This document shows positions 26,427 through 34,835 of a stretch of DNA of 38,919 bases, piece after piece; the first letter of the stretch is position 1; each line of letters starts with the position of its first letter. The notes under the pieces were generated by a model, which was not told where the DNA came from, searched no databases, and saw only the letters and a program-made list of their open reading frames with translations. This DNA comes from Balneolaceae bacterium (GTDB lineage Bacteria > Bacteroidota > Rhodothermia > Balneolales > Balneolaceae). The stretch is from the NCBI GenBank assembly GCA_007134695.1, contig SLKI01000067.1, positions 1-38,919 of the forward strand, given 5' to 3'. Position numbers and translations under genes: made by a program.

Positions 26427-27380
26427 CTACCGATACCCGAGGTTTCGCACCCAGTTCTCCTTCTCGCGCCACTTTTCCCGGACTTTGACGTGCAGGTCGA
26501 GAAAGATTTTGCGTCCGGCAAACTCTTCAATCACTTCACGCGAACGGGTGCCGAGCTCTTTGATAGCCCGTCCTCCCTTGCCGATCAGCATTCCTTTTTG
26601 CGATTTGCGGTTGACGATCACATCGGCGCTGATATAATCCATCTCCTCCCGCTCTTCATATAGAGTGACTTCCACGGTACAGGAGTAGGGAATCTCTTCG
26701 TGAAAGAGCAGAAAGATCTGTTCGCGGATCAGTTCGGCAGCAAAAAAGCGCATCGGCTGTTCGCTGAGCTGCTCTTTGGGGTAGTAGGGCGGCCCCGGCG
26801 GCAGAAGCTCTTTGATGGCGAGAAGCAGTTCGGGAAGCCCTTCGCCGGTCAGCGCCGAGATATAACAGGTCTGATGGATATTGAGTTTCTGCTGGATGTC
26901 GCGGGCGATCGCTTCGGCCCGGCCGCGGTCTGCCTGATCCATCTTGTTGATCAGCAAAAAAACAGGAACCGTGACCGATTCGAGCAGGGAGACCACCTGT
27001 GCCGGTTTGCGGGAGTCGGTCGCATCGACGATCAGCAGAATGATGTCGGCATCGTTTTTTGCTCGCTCGACAAACCGCATCATGGCGCTCTGCAACTCAT
27101 ATTTTGGGGTTAAAACACCGGGGGTGTCGAGAAAGATGATCTGAGAGTCCTCATCAGAGTGAATCCCGATAATCTGATGGCGGGTGGTTTGCGGCTTGGG
27201 AGTGGTGATCGAGATCTTGCTGCCGAGCAACCGATTCATTAGCGTCGATTTTCCGGCATTGGGACGTCCGATGATGGCAACATATCCGGAGCGGTGTTTG
27301 CCGGAGCGGCTCTCATCAGAATTTTGCTCTGCGGACTGCCCGGTGGAATGGTCGGCAGCTCTGTCGCCTGGATGTGCCAT
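26427..27380 (-). CDS. era: GTPase Era (ribosome assembly)
   Basis: Era is an essential GTPase that binds the 3' end of 16S rRNA during small-subunit maturation. The protein (317 aa from ATG 27380) has G1 GRPNAGKST (38-46), TTRHQ switch I, DTPG (G3), NKMD (G4) and SAL (G5), then a C-terminal KH domain with the RNA-binding signature GMLIGKGGRAIKELG. A GTG at 27428 would overlap pdxJ and add 16 residues. I prefer the ATG because the extra residues are not family-like. About 30 N-terminal residues before the G domain are low-complexity and polar. It follows pdxJ in an apparent operon. Confidence 0.93.
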   Translation of the reverse strand: MAHPGDRAADHSTGQSAEQNSDESRSGKHRSGYVAIIGRPNAGKSTLMNRLLGSKISITTPKPQTTRHQIIGIHSDEDSQIIFLDTPGVLTPKYELQSAMMRFVERAKNDADIILLIVDATDSRKPAQVVSLLESVTVPVFLLINKMDQADRGRAEAIARDIQQKLNIHQTCYISALTGEGLPELLLAIKELLPPGPPYYPKEQLSEQPMRFFAAELIREQIFLLFHEEIPYSCTVEVTLYEEREEMDYISADVIVNRKSQKGMLIGKGGRAIKELGTRSREVIEEFAGRKIFLDLHVKVREKWREKENWVRNLGYR

Positions 27381-27402
27381 ATAATTTGAGAGCCCCGTTG
27401 GT

Positions 27403-28149
27403 CTACTGGTTTGATTTTGTTTCGACACCGGCTTGCTTCATGATGCCGATATATTTGCCGACAGTGGTTTTGAGTCCGTAAAACAGTGCGTCGGAGACCA
27501 ATGCGTGGCCGATACTGATATCGTGCAGGTGAGGCACATTTTCGACGAGCGCCCCAAGATTTTTCAGGTTGAGGCCGTGACCGGCATTAACGGTCAGCCC
27601 AAGCCGGTGAGCCAGCTCAGCACCATCTCGCAGGCGCTTGAGCTCCTTTCGGGCATCTTCCGGGCTTTCAGCATTAGCGTACCGGCCGGTGTGAAGCTCG
27701 ATCGCCTCTGCACCCAGTTCGGCTGCACGTTCGATATCGTCCGGTACCGGATCGAGAAAGAGGCTGATCACGATTCCCTTCTCCTGAAGTCTGGGCACAA
27801 CCCGTTCGCGGAAGTCGTCAAAAACCGTTTTCATGTTCAGTCCGCCTTCGGTCGTCAGCTCTTCCCGGCTTTCGGGAACCAGTGTGGCCAGCTCCGGAAC
27901 TACGTCGGTGCAGATGGTAAGCATCTCTTCGGTGGCGGCCATTTCGAAGTCGAGCCTGCCCCGCACCACCTCTTTGAGGCGGTAAACGTCGTCGTCCCGG
28001 ATGTGGCGGCGATCACCCCGGAGATGGAATACGATGCCGGCCGCTCCCGCCTCTTCACAAACCCTGGCCGCCCGGATCGGGTCTGGATATCCCTCTCCAC
28101 GGGCATTGCGAAGTGTTGCGATATGGTCGATATTCACTAAAAGCTGCAT
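27403..28149 (-). CDS. pdxJ: Pyridoxine 5'-phosphate synthase
   Basis: PdxJ condenses 1-deoxy-xylulose 5-phosphate with 3-amino-2-oxopropyl phosphate to give pyridoxine phosphate (DXP-dependent vitamin B6 synthesis). This 248-aa TIM-barrel protein carries NIDHIATLRNARG at the N-terminus, HLRGDRRHI, the Gly-rich ELHTGRYAN and NAGHGLN, all family hallmarks. I chose ATG 28149 because MQLLVNIDH is the canonical start. It is divergent from the NlpC lipoprotein and directly upstream of era. Both MetY, 2 kb away, and its product PLP are linked biochemically, but they sit in separate transcription units. Confidence 0.95.
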   Translation of the reverse strand: MQLLVNIDHIATLRNARGEGYPDPIRAARVCEEAGAAGIVFHLRGDRRHIRDDDVYRLKEVVRGRLDFEMAATEEMLTICTDVVPELATLVPESREELTTEGGLNMKTVFDDFRERVVPRLQEKGIVISLFLDPVPDDIERAAELGAEAIELHTGRYANAESPEDARKELKRLRDGAELAHRLGLTVNAGHGLNLKNLGALVENVPHLHDISIGHALVSDALFYGLKTTVGKYIGIMKQAGVETKSNQ

Positions 28150-28223
28150 ATGACTTGGATTTTTCAACGGGTTTTGGGAAAATAGGGAACCCGCATCATA
28201 TTTGTGCGATAAATACGGCTGAA

Positions 28224-28766
28224 ATGAATACCCCAACCCTCTTTTCACAAAGAAGCCCGCTGACGGCAGCTCTATTGCTGTGTGCCGTTGCCCTGTCGGC
28301 TTGCGGGACGGTTCAACGCGGAGTCCCGGCCGGCGAAACAGTCTCTGACGGCTTTCACAGCGGATCGGGTGCTACCGAAACATCGCACTCTTTGAGCAGC
28401 GTTCAAAGTGAGCTTTACTCTGCTCATGAGCAGTGGGAGGGGACTCCCTACCTGCTGGGCGGCAGCAGTTCCCGGGGTGTGGATTGCTCCTCTTTTATGC
28501 AGATTGTTTTTGATCGTCACTTTGGAGTCGATCTTCCCCGCAACACCCGCCACCAGATGCAGGAGGGTGTTGGAGTGCGCCGCCGCTCCCTGCAGCCCGG
28601 AGACCTGGTCTTTTTCCGTACCGGACGCCGTGACCTGCACGTCGGAGTCGTTGTAGAGGGGAATCGGTTTCTGCATGCTTCGGTCTCCTCCGGTGTGATG
28701 CTCTCCGGCCTGGACGAAAACTATTGGGCCTCGCGCTTCCTTGCTGCCCGGCGGGTTTTTCTCTGA
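28224..28766 (+). CDS. NlpC/P60-family lipoprotein (cell-wall peptidase)
   Basis: This 180-aa lipoprotein begins with a signal sequence ending in the lipobox LSAC (C27). The C-terminal NlpC/P60 domain has catalytic C88 (GVDCSSF), H139 (DLHVGVV) and H151 (FLHAS). Such enzymes cleave D-Glu-Dap type bonds in murein peptides. Size and layout resemble Spr/MepS-like endopeptidases. ATG 28224 leads directly into the signal peptide. A stem (AATCGGC/GCCGATT, 28766-28786) overlaps the stop but lacks a T tract, so I do not call it a terminator. Confidence 0.9.
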   Translation: MNTPTLFSQRSPLTAALLLCAVALSACGTVQRGVPAGETVSDGFHSGSGATETSHSLSSVQSELYSAHEQWEGTPYLLGGSSSRGVDCSSFMQIVFDRHFGVDLPRNTRHQMQEGVGVRRRSLQPGDLVFFRTGRRDLHVGVVVEGNRFLHASVSSGVMLSGLDENYWASRFLAARRVFL

Positions 28767-28910
28767 ATCGGCTGATGCGGCCGATTCCGGCCCGCAGATG
28801 GTTGATAGCGGTTCTGAATTGCCTGCGGGTTACCTGAACAGCCTTTCTTCGGTGATTGACAGCGGTGTGCAGTGAATCGGCCGCGGAGCGCAGCTCCCCT
28901 TGACCGCCGC

Positions 28911-30239
28911 TCAGCTCCGGCTGACGAAGTGGGTCTTTCCCGGTACGCTGTTTTTGACAGCCGCCTGAACGAGCGTATTTGTCCCGTAGGTGTTGTTGAC
29001 ACAGTCGGCCGCCCGCCAGAGGCGCTGGATCCGTTCATCCTCCTGGAAAAAGAGCTCCATCTGGTCTGTGCGAAGCATCTCGATGGTGTGCAGGCCGATT
29101 CCGCGAATCTTGTGTTCGCTGCGCAAGGCCTGTTCAACCAGCCGCATCGCCCTGGGAAGGCACGCTTCGAGCACGTAGTCGTCGAGGTTGGTGTAGCCCG
29201 GCGTGTTGAAAACAAAGGTGACTCCGTCCCATTTGACATCCTGATAGCGGATATGGCACCCCCACCGCCGAGCTTTTCGGTTGTAGCCGCGCAGCCGGTA
29301 GCAGACCTTCCTCACCGCTTTAACCACCTCTCCGCGGATCCGGTCGGGCTCGACCGACCAGTCGGAGAAGGTGTGCATGTAGCTCACCTCGTCGGGAACG
29401 TGCCCCTCGTTGTCGAGCACCCTGGCGCGGTCGCGGCCGGTAATGATCTCAAAAAAGAGCTGTCCCTGCATCTCACCGAACAGCCTCTTGAACGGCCCGG
29501 GGCCCTGTTTCCAGGCGTCGCCGATCGTGTGAAGTCCGCGGCTCTGCAGTTTGGCGTAGCGTCTGCGGCCGATCCCCCACACCTTGTCGAGCGGCAGGCG
29601 GAACAGGTGTTGGGCCCCGTCGTCGGGCGTCAGCAGGAGCATCAGCCCGTCGGGTTTGCGGAGGCCGGATGCGAGCTTGGCCCAGGTCTTGCTGGTGGCG
29701 ACGCCGACCGAAGCGACCAGCCCCAGTTCGTCGTAGATCGCCCGTTTGAGACGGCGTACGAACTCTGCAATTGTGCGGCGCGAGCGTTTTTGCAGGAACG
29801 AGACGTCCATGAAGTATTCATCCATCGAGTACTTCTCCACGTCGGGAGCAAAATCGAGCATGATCTGTTTGAGCCGGCGGCTGATCCCCTTGTACTTGTC
29901 GTAGTCGATCTGCATGAAAACCAGGTAGGGGCAGAGCTGGTGCGCCTCGAAAGCACTCATTGCCGTTTCGACCCCCAGCCGGCGCGCCTCATAGCTGGCC
30001 GTGGCGACAATTCCCCGGGGTGTGCCGTCCGGCTTGCGCCATCCGCCCATCGCCAGCGGCAGCCCGTAGAGATTGTACGCGCGCTGCTCCACCTGTGCGT
30101 AGAAGCAGTTCATGTCCAGATGGAGCGTCAGACGTTTGCGCAGGCTGCGGTGTTGATGGTCGCGGGCCACCGTGTTGTAGAGGGTGATGCGGTGCACATC
30201 CTGCTGAAGATCGTAGGAGCGGGGGTCGTCGGGATTCAT
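28911..30239 (-). CDS. Y-family DNA polymerase (DinB/Pol IV-like)
   Basis: This 442-aa translesion polymerase has the catalytic acidic residues D42 (HLDMNCFYAQVE) and D140/E141 (YSMDEYFMDV), with Y47 at the steric-gate position. The thumb helix-hairpin-helix reads VWGIGRRRYAKL. A little-finger domain follows. QMELF at 393-397 resembles the sliding-clamp binding pentapeptide, but about 45 residues follow it. There is an extended N-terminus of about 35 residues before the palm. The gene is divergent from the SRAP gene across a 243-bp region holding an ACATATA direct repeat, which suggests shared DNA-damage control. Whether it is a true DinB or a separate Y-family branch cannot be settled by eye. 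Confidence 0.9.
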   Translation of the reverse strand: MNPDDPRSYDLQQDVHRITLYNTVARDHQHRSLRKRLTLHLDMNCFYAQVEQRAYNLYGLPLAMGGWRKPDGTPRGIVATASYEARRLGVETAMSAFEAHQLCPYLVFMQIDYDKYKGISRRLKQIMLDFAPDVEKYSMDEYFMDVSFLQKRSRRTIAEFVRRLKRAIYDELGLVASVGVATSKTWAKLASGLRKPDGLMLLLTPDDGAQHLFRLPLDKVWGIGRRRYAKLQSRGLHTIGDAWKQGPGPFKRLFGEMQGQLFFEIITGRDRARVLDNEGHVPDEVSYMHTFSDWSVEPDRIRGEVVKAVRKVCYRLRGYNRKARRWGCHIRYQDVKWDGVTFVFNTPGYTNLDDYVLEACLPRAMRLVEQALRSEHKIRGIGLHTIEMLRTDQMELFFQEDERIQRLWRAADCVNNTYGTNTLVQAAVKNSVPGKTHFVSRS

Positions 30240-30359
30240 GCGATGCGTCGGGTCATGGGTCGGGGTTTATGTTGTTCGGCAGAGCGTTTGCCGGCGCCGG
30301 GTTGTTGCTGCCGTCATGCGGTTCGGAATCGTAGCGATTGAAGTTTGGAAGGATTTATA

Positions 30360-30379
30360 ACACATATATTGTACATATA
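30360..30379 (+). promoter_or_regulatory. Operator-like direct repeat between polymerase and SRAP genes
   Basis: The site is AC-ACATATA-TTGT-ACATATA: two identical 7-bp half-sites 11 bp apart, one helical turn. It lies 120 bp from the polymerase start and 103 bp from the SRAP start. A second copy with one mismatch, on the opposite strand, lies before the next gene (31386-31405). Direct half-sites with 11-bp period occur in alphaproteobacterial LexA boxes, but the sequence here differs, so the regulator is unknown. Confidence 0.45.
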
Positions 30380-30482
30380 ATTTTGGTTTCAAGTCAAGGA
30401 TCATGAAATGAAATTTGGTTATACTGCATTTCGTTTCTGCTGAACCTTGTTATTGTTGAACCTCGAAAATTGAGAAGAACCC

Positions 30483-31184
30483 ATGTGTGGACGCTACGTA
30501 CTCAAATCAGCCATTCAGGAACTTGCCCGGATCTTTGACGCTCGGCCGCAGCCGGGTTACAGCTTTGACCCGGACTACAACATAACGCCGGGACGCGATC
30601 TGCCGGTAGTTCTCCAGGCGAAGGAGGAGTCGCAGCGCCTGATCCGTCCGCATCGGTGGGGGCTGATTCCCCACTGGGCCAAAGAGGAGAAGATGGGCTA
30701 CTCGATGATCAATGCCCGGTCGGAGACGCTGGCCGAAAAGCCCTCATTTCGCCAGGCCTACCGTATGCGGCGGTGTGTGGTGCCGGCCGACGGTTTTTAC
30801 GAATGGAAAAAGACACCTGACGGCAAGCAGCCTTACTACATTTCCCACCCCGACGGCCGGCCGATGGCTCTTGCCGGGCTCTATGAAAGATGGACGTCGC
30901 CGGAAGAGAGAAAGATCGACAGCTTTACCATTATCACTACGCCTGCCAACAAAACGCTCGAGCCGCTGCACGACCGGATGCCTGCGATTCTGGCCGGCGA
31001 CGAGGAGGTGCGTTTCTGGCTCGATCCGGAGGAGCAGAATCCCTCGGTGCTCGGCGAGCTTCTGCGTCCCTGGGCGGAGGACGATATCCGCTTCTACCCG
31101 GTCTCCAAAACGGTCAACAATCCGAGAAACCAGGGCAGCGAACTGATCGAGCCGCAGGAGGATCTGTTCGGCGGAGCGGAGTAA
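30483..31184 (+). CDS. SOS response-associated peptidase family protein (SRAP, YedK/HMCES-like)
   Basis: SRAP proteins form a covalent thiazolidine crosslink between the N-terminal cysteine and abasic sites in single-stranded DNA, shielding them at replication forks. This 233-aa protein starts MCGRY, so C2 becomes N-terminal after Met removal. The other active-site residues are N77 (NARSET), E107 (DGFYEW) and H163 (HDRMP), the complete set. The GGAE end has no extra domain. It is divergent from the Y-family polymerase, and both likely act on damaged templates. Confidence 0.95.
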   Translation: MCGRYVLKSAIQELARIFDARPQPGYSFDPDYNITPGRDLPVVLQAKEESQRLIRPHRWGLIPHWAKEEKMGYSMINARSETLAEKPSFRQAYRMRRCVVPADGFYEWKKTPDGKQPYYISHPDGRPMALAGLYERWTSPEERKIDSFTIITTPANKTLEPLHDRMPAILAGDEEVRFWLDPEEQNPSVLGELLRPWAEDDIRFYPVSKTVNNPRNQGSELIEPQEDLFGGAE

Positions 31185-31385
31185 GGCCGCTCCCCTGGCG
31201 AGTCGGCTGTCTGGTGAGTCGACTCCTGTCGCTTCGCCCGCATGACGTCCCCGCCGTCCGCATGACGCCAGCACTTGCCGCCACCCGTATGGCAGCCCTG
31301 TCGCCTCTCGCTGTCTCTCGCGGCAATTCGTGCTTTCCCCATCGCCCGGAGCTGTTGTCCAAAAAAATTCTGTCGCCCTTCTTGA

Positions 31386-31405
31386 TATATGTATAATATA
31401 TGTGT
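31386..31405 (-). promoter_or_regulatory. Second copy of the ACATATA direct-repeat site
   Basis: On the minus strand this reads AC-ACATATA-TTAT-ACATATA, matching the 30360 site at 19 of 20 bases. It lies in the 372-bp gap 31185-31556, about 150 bp upstream of the small unknown gene. The same gap holds a degenerate triple repeat of about 21 bp (roughly 31470-31540, theme AACCGGCGCTGCC) just before that gene. Both copies are AT-rich and could also include promoter -10 sequences. Confidence 0.4.
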
Positions 31406-31556
31406 ATTCTGATTTTCCGCTCAAATTTCAGGGCGGTCTGAGGCATATGACGGCCGGGTGTTTGCCAGAGATGGAACCGGTACTGCCAGTATAGAGCCGT
31501 CGCTGCAGAATAGAGAACCGGCGCTGCCGAAAACCGATACAGAGAGCGATCAGCCG

Positions 31557-31850
31557 ATGAACAACCGAGACAAATTTCACCCGATCAACGTACTCAACAT
31601 TATTCGCGGCTTTCGCCACCCGAAACTGCCGCACCACATCACTCCGTATCGGTTTGAGACCCGGAAGGGCGAACGTCACAAGATTGTCCAGATTCGTCAG
31701 ACCCATCGCGAACGGGCCGGCAAGGATCTCCACTACCACTTTGTCGTCAAAACGGCCTCCGACCGCTTTTTCCACCTGGTTTTCGATACGGCAACCCTCA
31801 CCTGGCGGATGATACAGGAGGTGGACGAAGAGCTTTTCTTCAACGATTGA
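31557..31850 (+). CDS. Small hypothetical protein, 97 aa, next to SRAP
   Basis: I do not recognise the family. The product is soluble and basic, rich in His, Arg and aromatic residues (HPINVLNIIRGFRHPKLPHH, then RKGERHKIVQIRQTHRERAGKDLHYHFVVKT), ending in an acidic tail (EVDEELFFND). The pattern of alternating hydrophobic strands (RFFHLVFDTATLTWRMIQEV) suggests a small beta-rich fold, perhaps nucleic-acid binding given the charge. ATG 31557 begins the compact part; GTG 31458 is in frame upstream and would add a repeat-containing 33-residue extension. It follows SRAP on the same strand and shares its operator-like site. Confidence 0.6.
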   Translation: MNNRDKFHPINVLNIIRGFRHPKLPHHITPYRFETRKGERHKIVQIRQTHRERAGKDLHYHFVVKTASDRFFHLVFDTATLTWRMIQEVDEELFFND

Positions 31851-31938
31851 AGCGGATTCCGGTTCTGTACGACCGCTTCAGATGCGAAATCATATCTGTA
31901 AGACGTTAAAATGAGGAAAGTTGGAGTGATATTCCGGT

Positions 31939-31953
31939 CAAATTGTCTATTTT
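31939..31953 (+). promoter_or_regulatory. 15-bp element shared with the second metalloprotease gene
   Basis: CAAATTGTCTATTTT occurs here, 74 bp before the first protease ATG, and exactly again at 35370-35384, 43 bp before the second. Flanking bases also agree partly (GG before, CA.AGA after). It may be a promoter core or activator site common to the pair. Confidence 0.5.
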
Positions 31954-32026
31954 AACAGAGACTATTTATCGGATGCGGGTCTGTTTTACCGGCCGCGGGT
32001 CTGTTCCGACAAATCTACGACGAGAT

Positions 32027-34069
32027 ATGAAGTTATCATCTTCCATACTTGAGCGGGTGACACCGGGGAAAGTTCTGTTCATTCCGGCGTTAGTCATGTT
32101 ACTGGGATTGCTATCGGCTCATCCGGCATCTGCACAGCAAGAAGGGGGCATTCTGCTCTTCGAACCCGACCCCATGACACAGTTGCAGGAGGATCTGCCC
32201 GGAGAGGAGATCGCAAGGCACTACGTAAGAATCAACCGCCAGGCGTTTAGTCCCGGCACACTTCGCCCCGGAGATCGCATCAGTTATCTACTGGATGACA
32301 ACCTGCACACTTTCGAAATCGAGCGGATAAGCAGCTATACCGAAGGAACTTTTTCAATTCTGGCCCGTGGTGAGGGAGGGTTCGGCAATCACCTCAGCAT
32401 GACGGTGGAGGAGGACCGCATCGCGGGAACCGTTCACCTTCATCAATACCGGGAGCTCTACCATTTGAGATACGACTCCCGGCAGCGTTCCAACTATATC
32501 GCCCGGGTGGACTATGAATCGCTCGACAAACTCGCATGCGGGCTCTCCGATGAGCATCTGGGAAGCGGACTGATGCGGGGCGGTCAGGGTACATCTCCAG
32601 ACCGGCGGGACGGGCCATCAGAAAGCCCGGTTCAGCAGGAAGTCCGGGGTGGCTTTCAGCAGGGGGATGATTTACAGCGTAGTGGTGAATTTCCGCTGCC
32701 GTCAACCGCATCAGACGAAACGACCACGATCGATGTGATGATTGTCTATACCCCTGCGGCAGCCAGCTGGATGCGCTTGCAGGGAGGGACCAACCAGGTG
32801 ATCGCCCAGTCGATGAACCTCTCGCAGCAGGCGATCGACAACAGTGATGTTCAGATCGAATTGCGGCTGGTGCATACTCACATGACCGATATGGATGAGC
32901 GGGATGCGGGGACGGGAGGATATTCGATTGGAGCAGGGCTTCTCTGCATGCTGACCACTTCTCCAAACGCTACACCCGCATTCTGCGACAGTGATCTGCA
33001 CAGAGGGCATATGAACGAGGTGCATGAGTTGCGCGACCTGGTCGGCGCCGATCTTGTGGCGATGTTCGCCGATGAACCGGGGGTCGGCGGAATCGCCTGG
33101 ATTCCGCTCACTTCGGAGGGAATTCCCGAACTGGGCTTCTCCGTCAACCGCGTCCAGCAGATGAACAACTCCTATACGCTTGTACATGAATTGGGACACA
33201 ATATGGGGCTCCATCACAGCCGGAATCAGGCTCAGGCAGAGGCTCCAGCCTCCGGAGGAGTGTTTCTCTACTCTACCGGCTGGCGCTGGGACGGAGACGA
33301 CGGCAATAACTACGTCTCGGTGATGACCTATAACCTTGCGGCAGACGGAGTGACACAAGGCACCCGTGTCGCCCACTTTTCCAACCCGGATGTAACGTAC
33401 CGGGGTGTACCTACCGGTTCCTATGAAGGGGCATTTTCACCGGCGGATGCCGCCCGAAGCATGAATGAGATGCGGCATGTGATTGCCTCCTACCGGGAAG
33501 AAGCCGTCGAACCTTCGGCTCCGCCTCCCTCGCCGCTGCTTGCCACACCATCGAATCGCCAGTATAATGTACGCAGATTACCGAGGCTTTTGTGGGAGCG
33601 CCCGGACGAGGCGGTCAGTTATCGGGTTCAGCTTTCGGAGGATCCCGGCTTCCACAACCTGCTCGTTGATGAGGTGGTGACATCGCCAACCCTGATTCCG
33701 GCCACCAGCCTGAATCACGCTTCAGAATACTTCTGGCGTGTAAGAGCCAAAAACCGTCGGGGGGCGGGCGACTGGAGCCAGACCTGGTCGTTCTTTACCG
33801 TAGTGGATGTGACGAAGCTTTCGCCCAATTTTCCCAACCCGTTGCGGGACCGGACAACCATTCCTTATCAGCTCGAATCGGAGGTGGACGTATTGATCGA
33901 TCTATTTGATATCACTGGCCGGCGAGTTGCCGTACTGGTGGATGAAAGGCAGGTTCCACGCCCCTATCAGCTGGAGCTGGATGCGTCCCGGTTTGCTTCC
34001 GGAGTCTATATCCTGCGTATGCGAGCCGGAGATTTTATGGATATTCAGCGGATGACCGTGATCAAGTGA
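32027..34069 (+). CDS. Secreted reprolysin-like zinc metalloprotease with T9SS-type C-terminal domain
   Basis: This predicted 680-aa exported protease starts at ATG 32027, the best fit to a signal peptide (MKLSSS ... AHPASAQQ); the frame is open further upstream. Residues 61-171 form a prodomain ending at C171 (LACGLSDEH), a possible cysteine switch. The catalytic domain (about 228-500) opens with VMIVYTPAA and carries the zinc site H387-E388-x2-H391-x2-G-x2-H397 and the Met-turn VSVMTY. One fibronectin-III-like domain follows (about 510-610). The end (NFPNPLRDRTTIPYQL ... ASGVYILRM) is a type-A T9SS sorting-like domain. It is probably a secreted or surface protease of the M12/M72-like group. 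A paralogue lies 1.4 kb downstream. Confidence 0.88.
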   Translation: MKLSSSILERVTPGKVLFIPALVMLLGLLSAHPASAQQEGGILLFEPDPMTQLQEDLPGEEIARHYVRINRQAFSPGTLRPGDRISYLLDDNLHTFEIERISSYTEGTFSILARGEGGFGNHLSMTVEEDRIAGTVHLHQYRELYHLRYDSRQRSNYIARVDYESLDKLACGLSDEHLGSGLMRGGQGTSPDRRDGPSESPVQQEVRGGFQQGDDLQRSGEFPLPSTASDETTTIDVMIVYTPAAASWMRLQGGTNQVIAQSMNLSQQAIDNSDVQIELRLVHTHMTDMDERDAGTGGYSIGAGLLCMLTTSPNATPAFCDSDLHRGHMNEVHELRDLVGADLVAMFADEPGVGGIAWIPLTSEGIPELGFSVNRVQQMNNSYTLVHELGHNMGLHHSRNQAQAEAPASGGVFLYSTGWRWDGDDGNNYVSVMTYNLAADGVTQGTRVAHFSNPDVTYRGVPTGSYEGAFSPADAARSMNEMRHVIASYREEAVEPSAPPPSPLLATPSNRQYNVRRLPRLLWERPDEAVSYRVQLSEDPGFHNLLVDEVVTSPTLIPATSLNHASEYFWRVRAKNRRGAGDWSQTWSFFTVVDVTKLSPNFPNPLRDRTTIPYQLESEVDVLIDLFDITGRRVAVLVDERQVPRPYQLELDASRFASGVYILRMRAGDFMDIQRMTVIK

Positions 34070-34219
34070 TTGAATGGAAATCCAGCGGATATCTTTGATA
34101 AAATGGCGTACAGGCGTCTGTGATCGATCCCGCATACAGGTCCTTATGAAAAGATGGAACTGTCCGCTATTCTTGCATTCTCATTGTCGTTTGGGTATTG
34201 TGTTTTAGTCATGTACAGT

Positions 34220-34810
34220 ATGTCCATTTCAAAATCGTCTTTCAGTGTACCTTTGGCCATTTCCATACTGCTTTTGATGATGCCTGCCTGTGGTTCCTCG
34301 GAAGAGAGTGAGAGTGATCCTGCTGATAACGAAGCTGCAGAAGGGAGCGAACCGGCGGGCCCGGGAAATGAGATTTTCTATCTGATCGATCGCGAGTCCG
34401 GTCCGCTGGAGGTGGAGTGGGAGCAAACCGAGGAGTATGAACTGCGCGGAGAGGCGGTCCGTATCAACCCGAAACTGTTTGAACCGGACAGGTTGAGGCG
34501 GGGGGATACACTTTTGCTGAACCTGTTCGAGGACCTGGAGCTGACAGGAGAGGTGACGCGAACAGGAGAGTATGCAGGTGTGCAAACCGTCACCGGAAGA
34601 TTTGGTGATCAGCAGGGCGATTTCACGTTTTCTATGGAGCAGGGCCGGCTTTTGGGCAGTGTCCGGATGCCGCCGGAGAGCCGCTATGTTATGATTCGGT
34701 ATTGGCAGGAGGAAGGGGTGCATCTGGTGATCGAAGTGGACCCGGAGAGACTCGATGTGCTGCCGGGTGCTCCGCCGTTGACGCCGCCCGATACGCTCGA
34801 TAATGAGTGA
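34220..34810 (+). CDS. Lipoprotein resembling a free-standing protease prodomain
   Basis: This 196-aa protein has a lipoprotein signal ending MPAC (C24), then an acidic linker to about residue 70. I chose ATG 34220; ATG 34211 is also possible. Residues 72-182 align by eye with the prodomains of the two flanking metalloproteases: AVRINPKLFEPDRLRRGD against YVRINRQAFSPGTLRPGD, then a shared ELxLTGEVTRTGEY / HTFEIERISSY segment, a FSMEQGRLLGSV / LSMTVEEDRIAGTV strand and VIEVDPERLDVL / IARVDYESLDKL. The cysteine that ends the protease prodomains is missing (LPGAPP instead of LACGLS). It could inhibit or help fold the proteases in trans, or be a relic of a third protease gene. Function is unproven. 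Confidence 0.75.
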   Translation: MSISKSSFSVPLAISILLLMMPACGSSEESESDPADNEAAEGSEPAGPGNEIFYLIDRESGPLEVEWEQTEEYELRGEAVRINPKLFEPDRLRRGDTLLLNLFEDLELTGEVTRTGEYAGVQTVTGRFGDQQGDFTFSMEQGRLLGSVRMPPESRYVMIRYWQEEGVHLVIEVDPERLDVLPGAPPLTPPDTLDNE

Positions 34811-34835
34811 TTAGGCATTCTTATCGGTCATGGCT

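Noticed and set aside
28766..28786. Stem AATCGGC/GCCGATT at the NlpC/P60 stop codon as a terminator
   Set aside because: No T tract follows on either strand.
28872..30341. 489-codon frame on + opposite the Y-family polymerase
   Set aside because: Its product has no domain logic and its length follows from the GC-rich third positions of the polymerase gene, whose catalytic motifs are all present.
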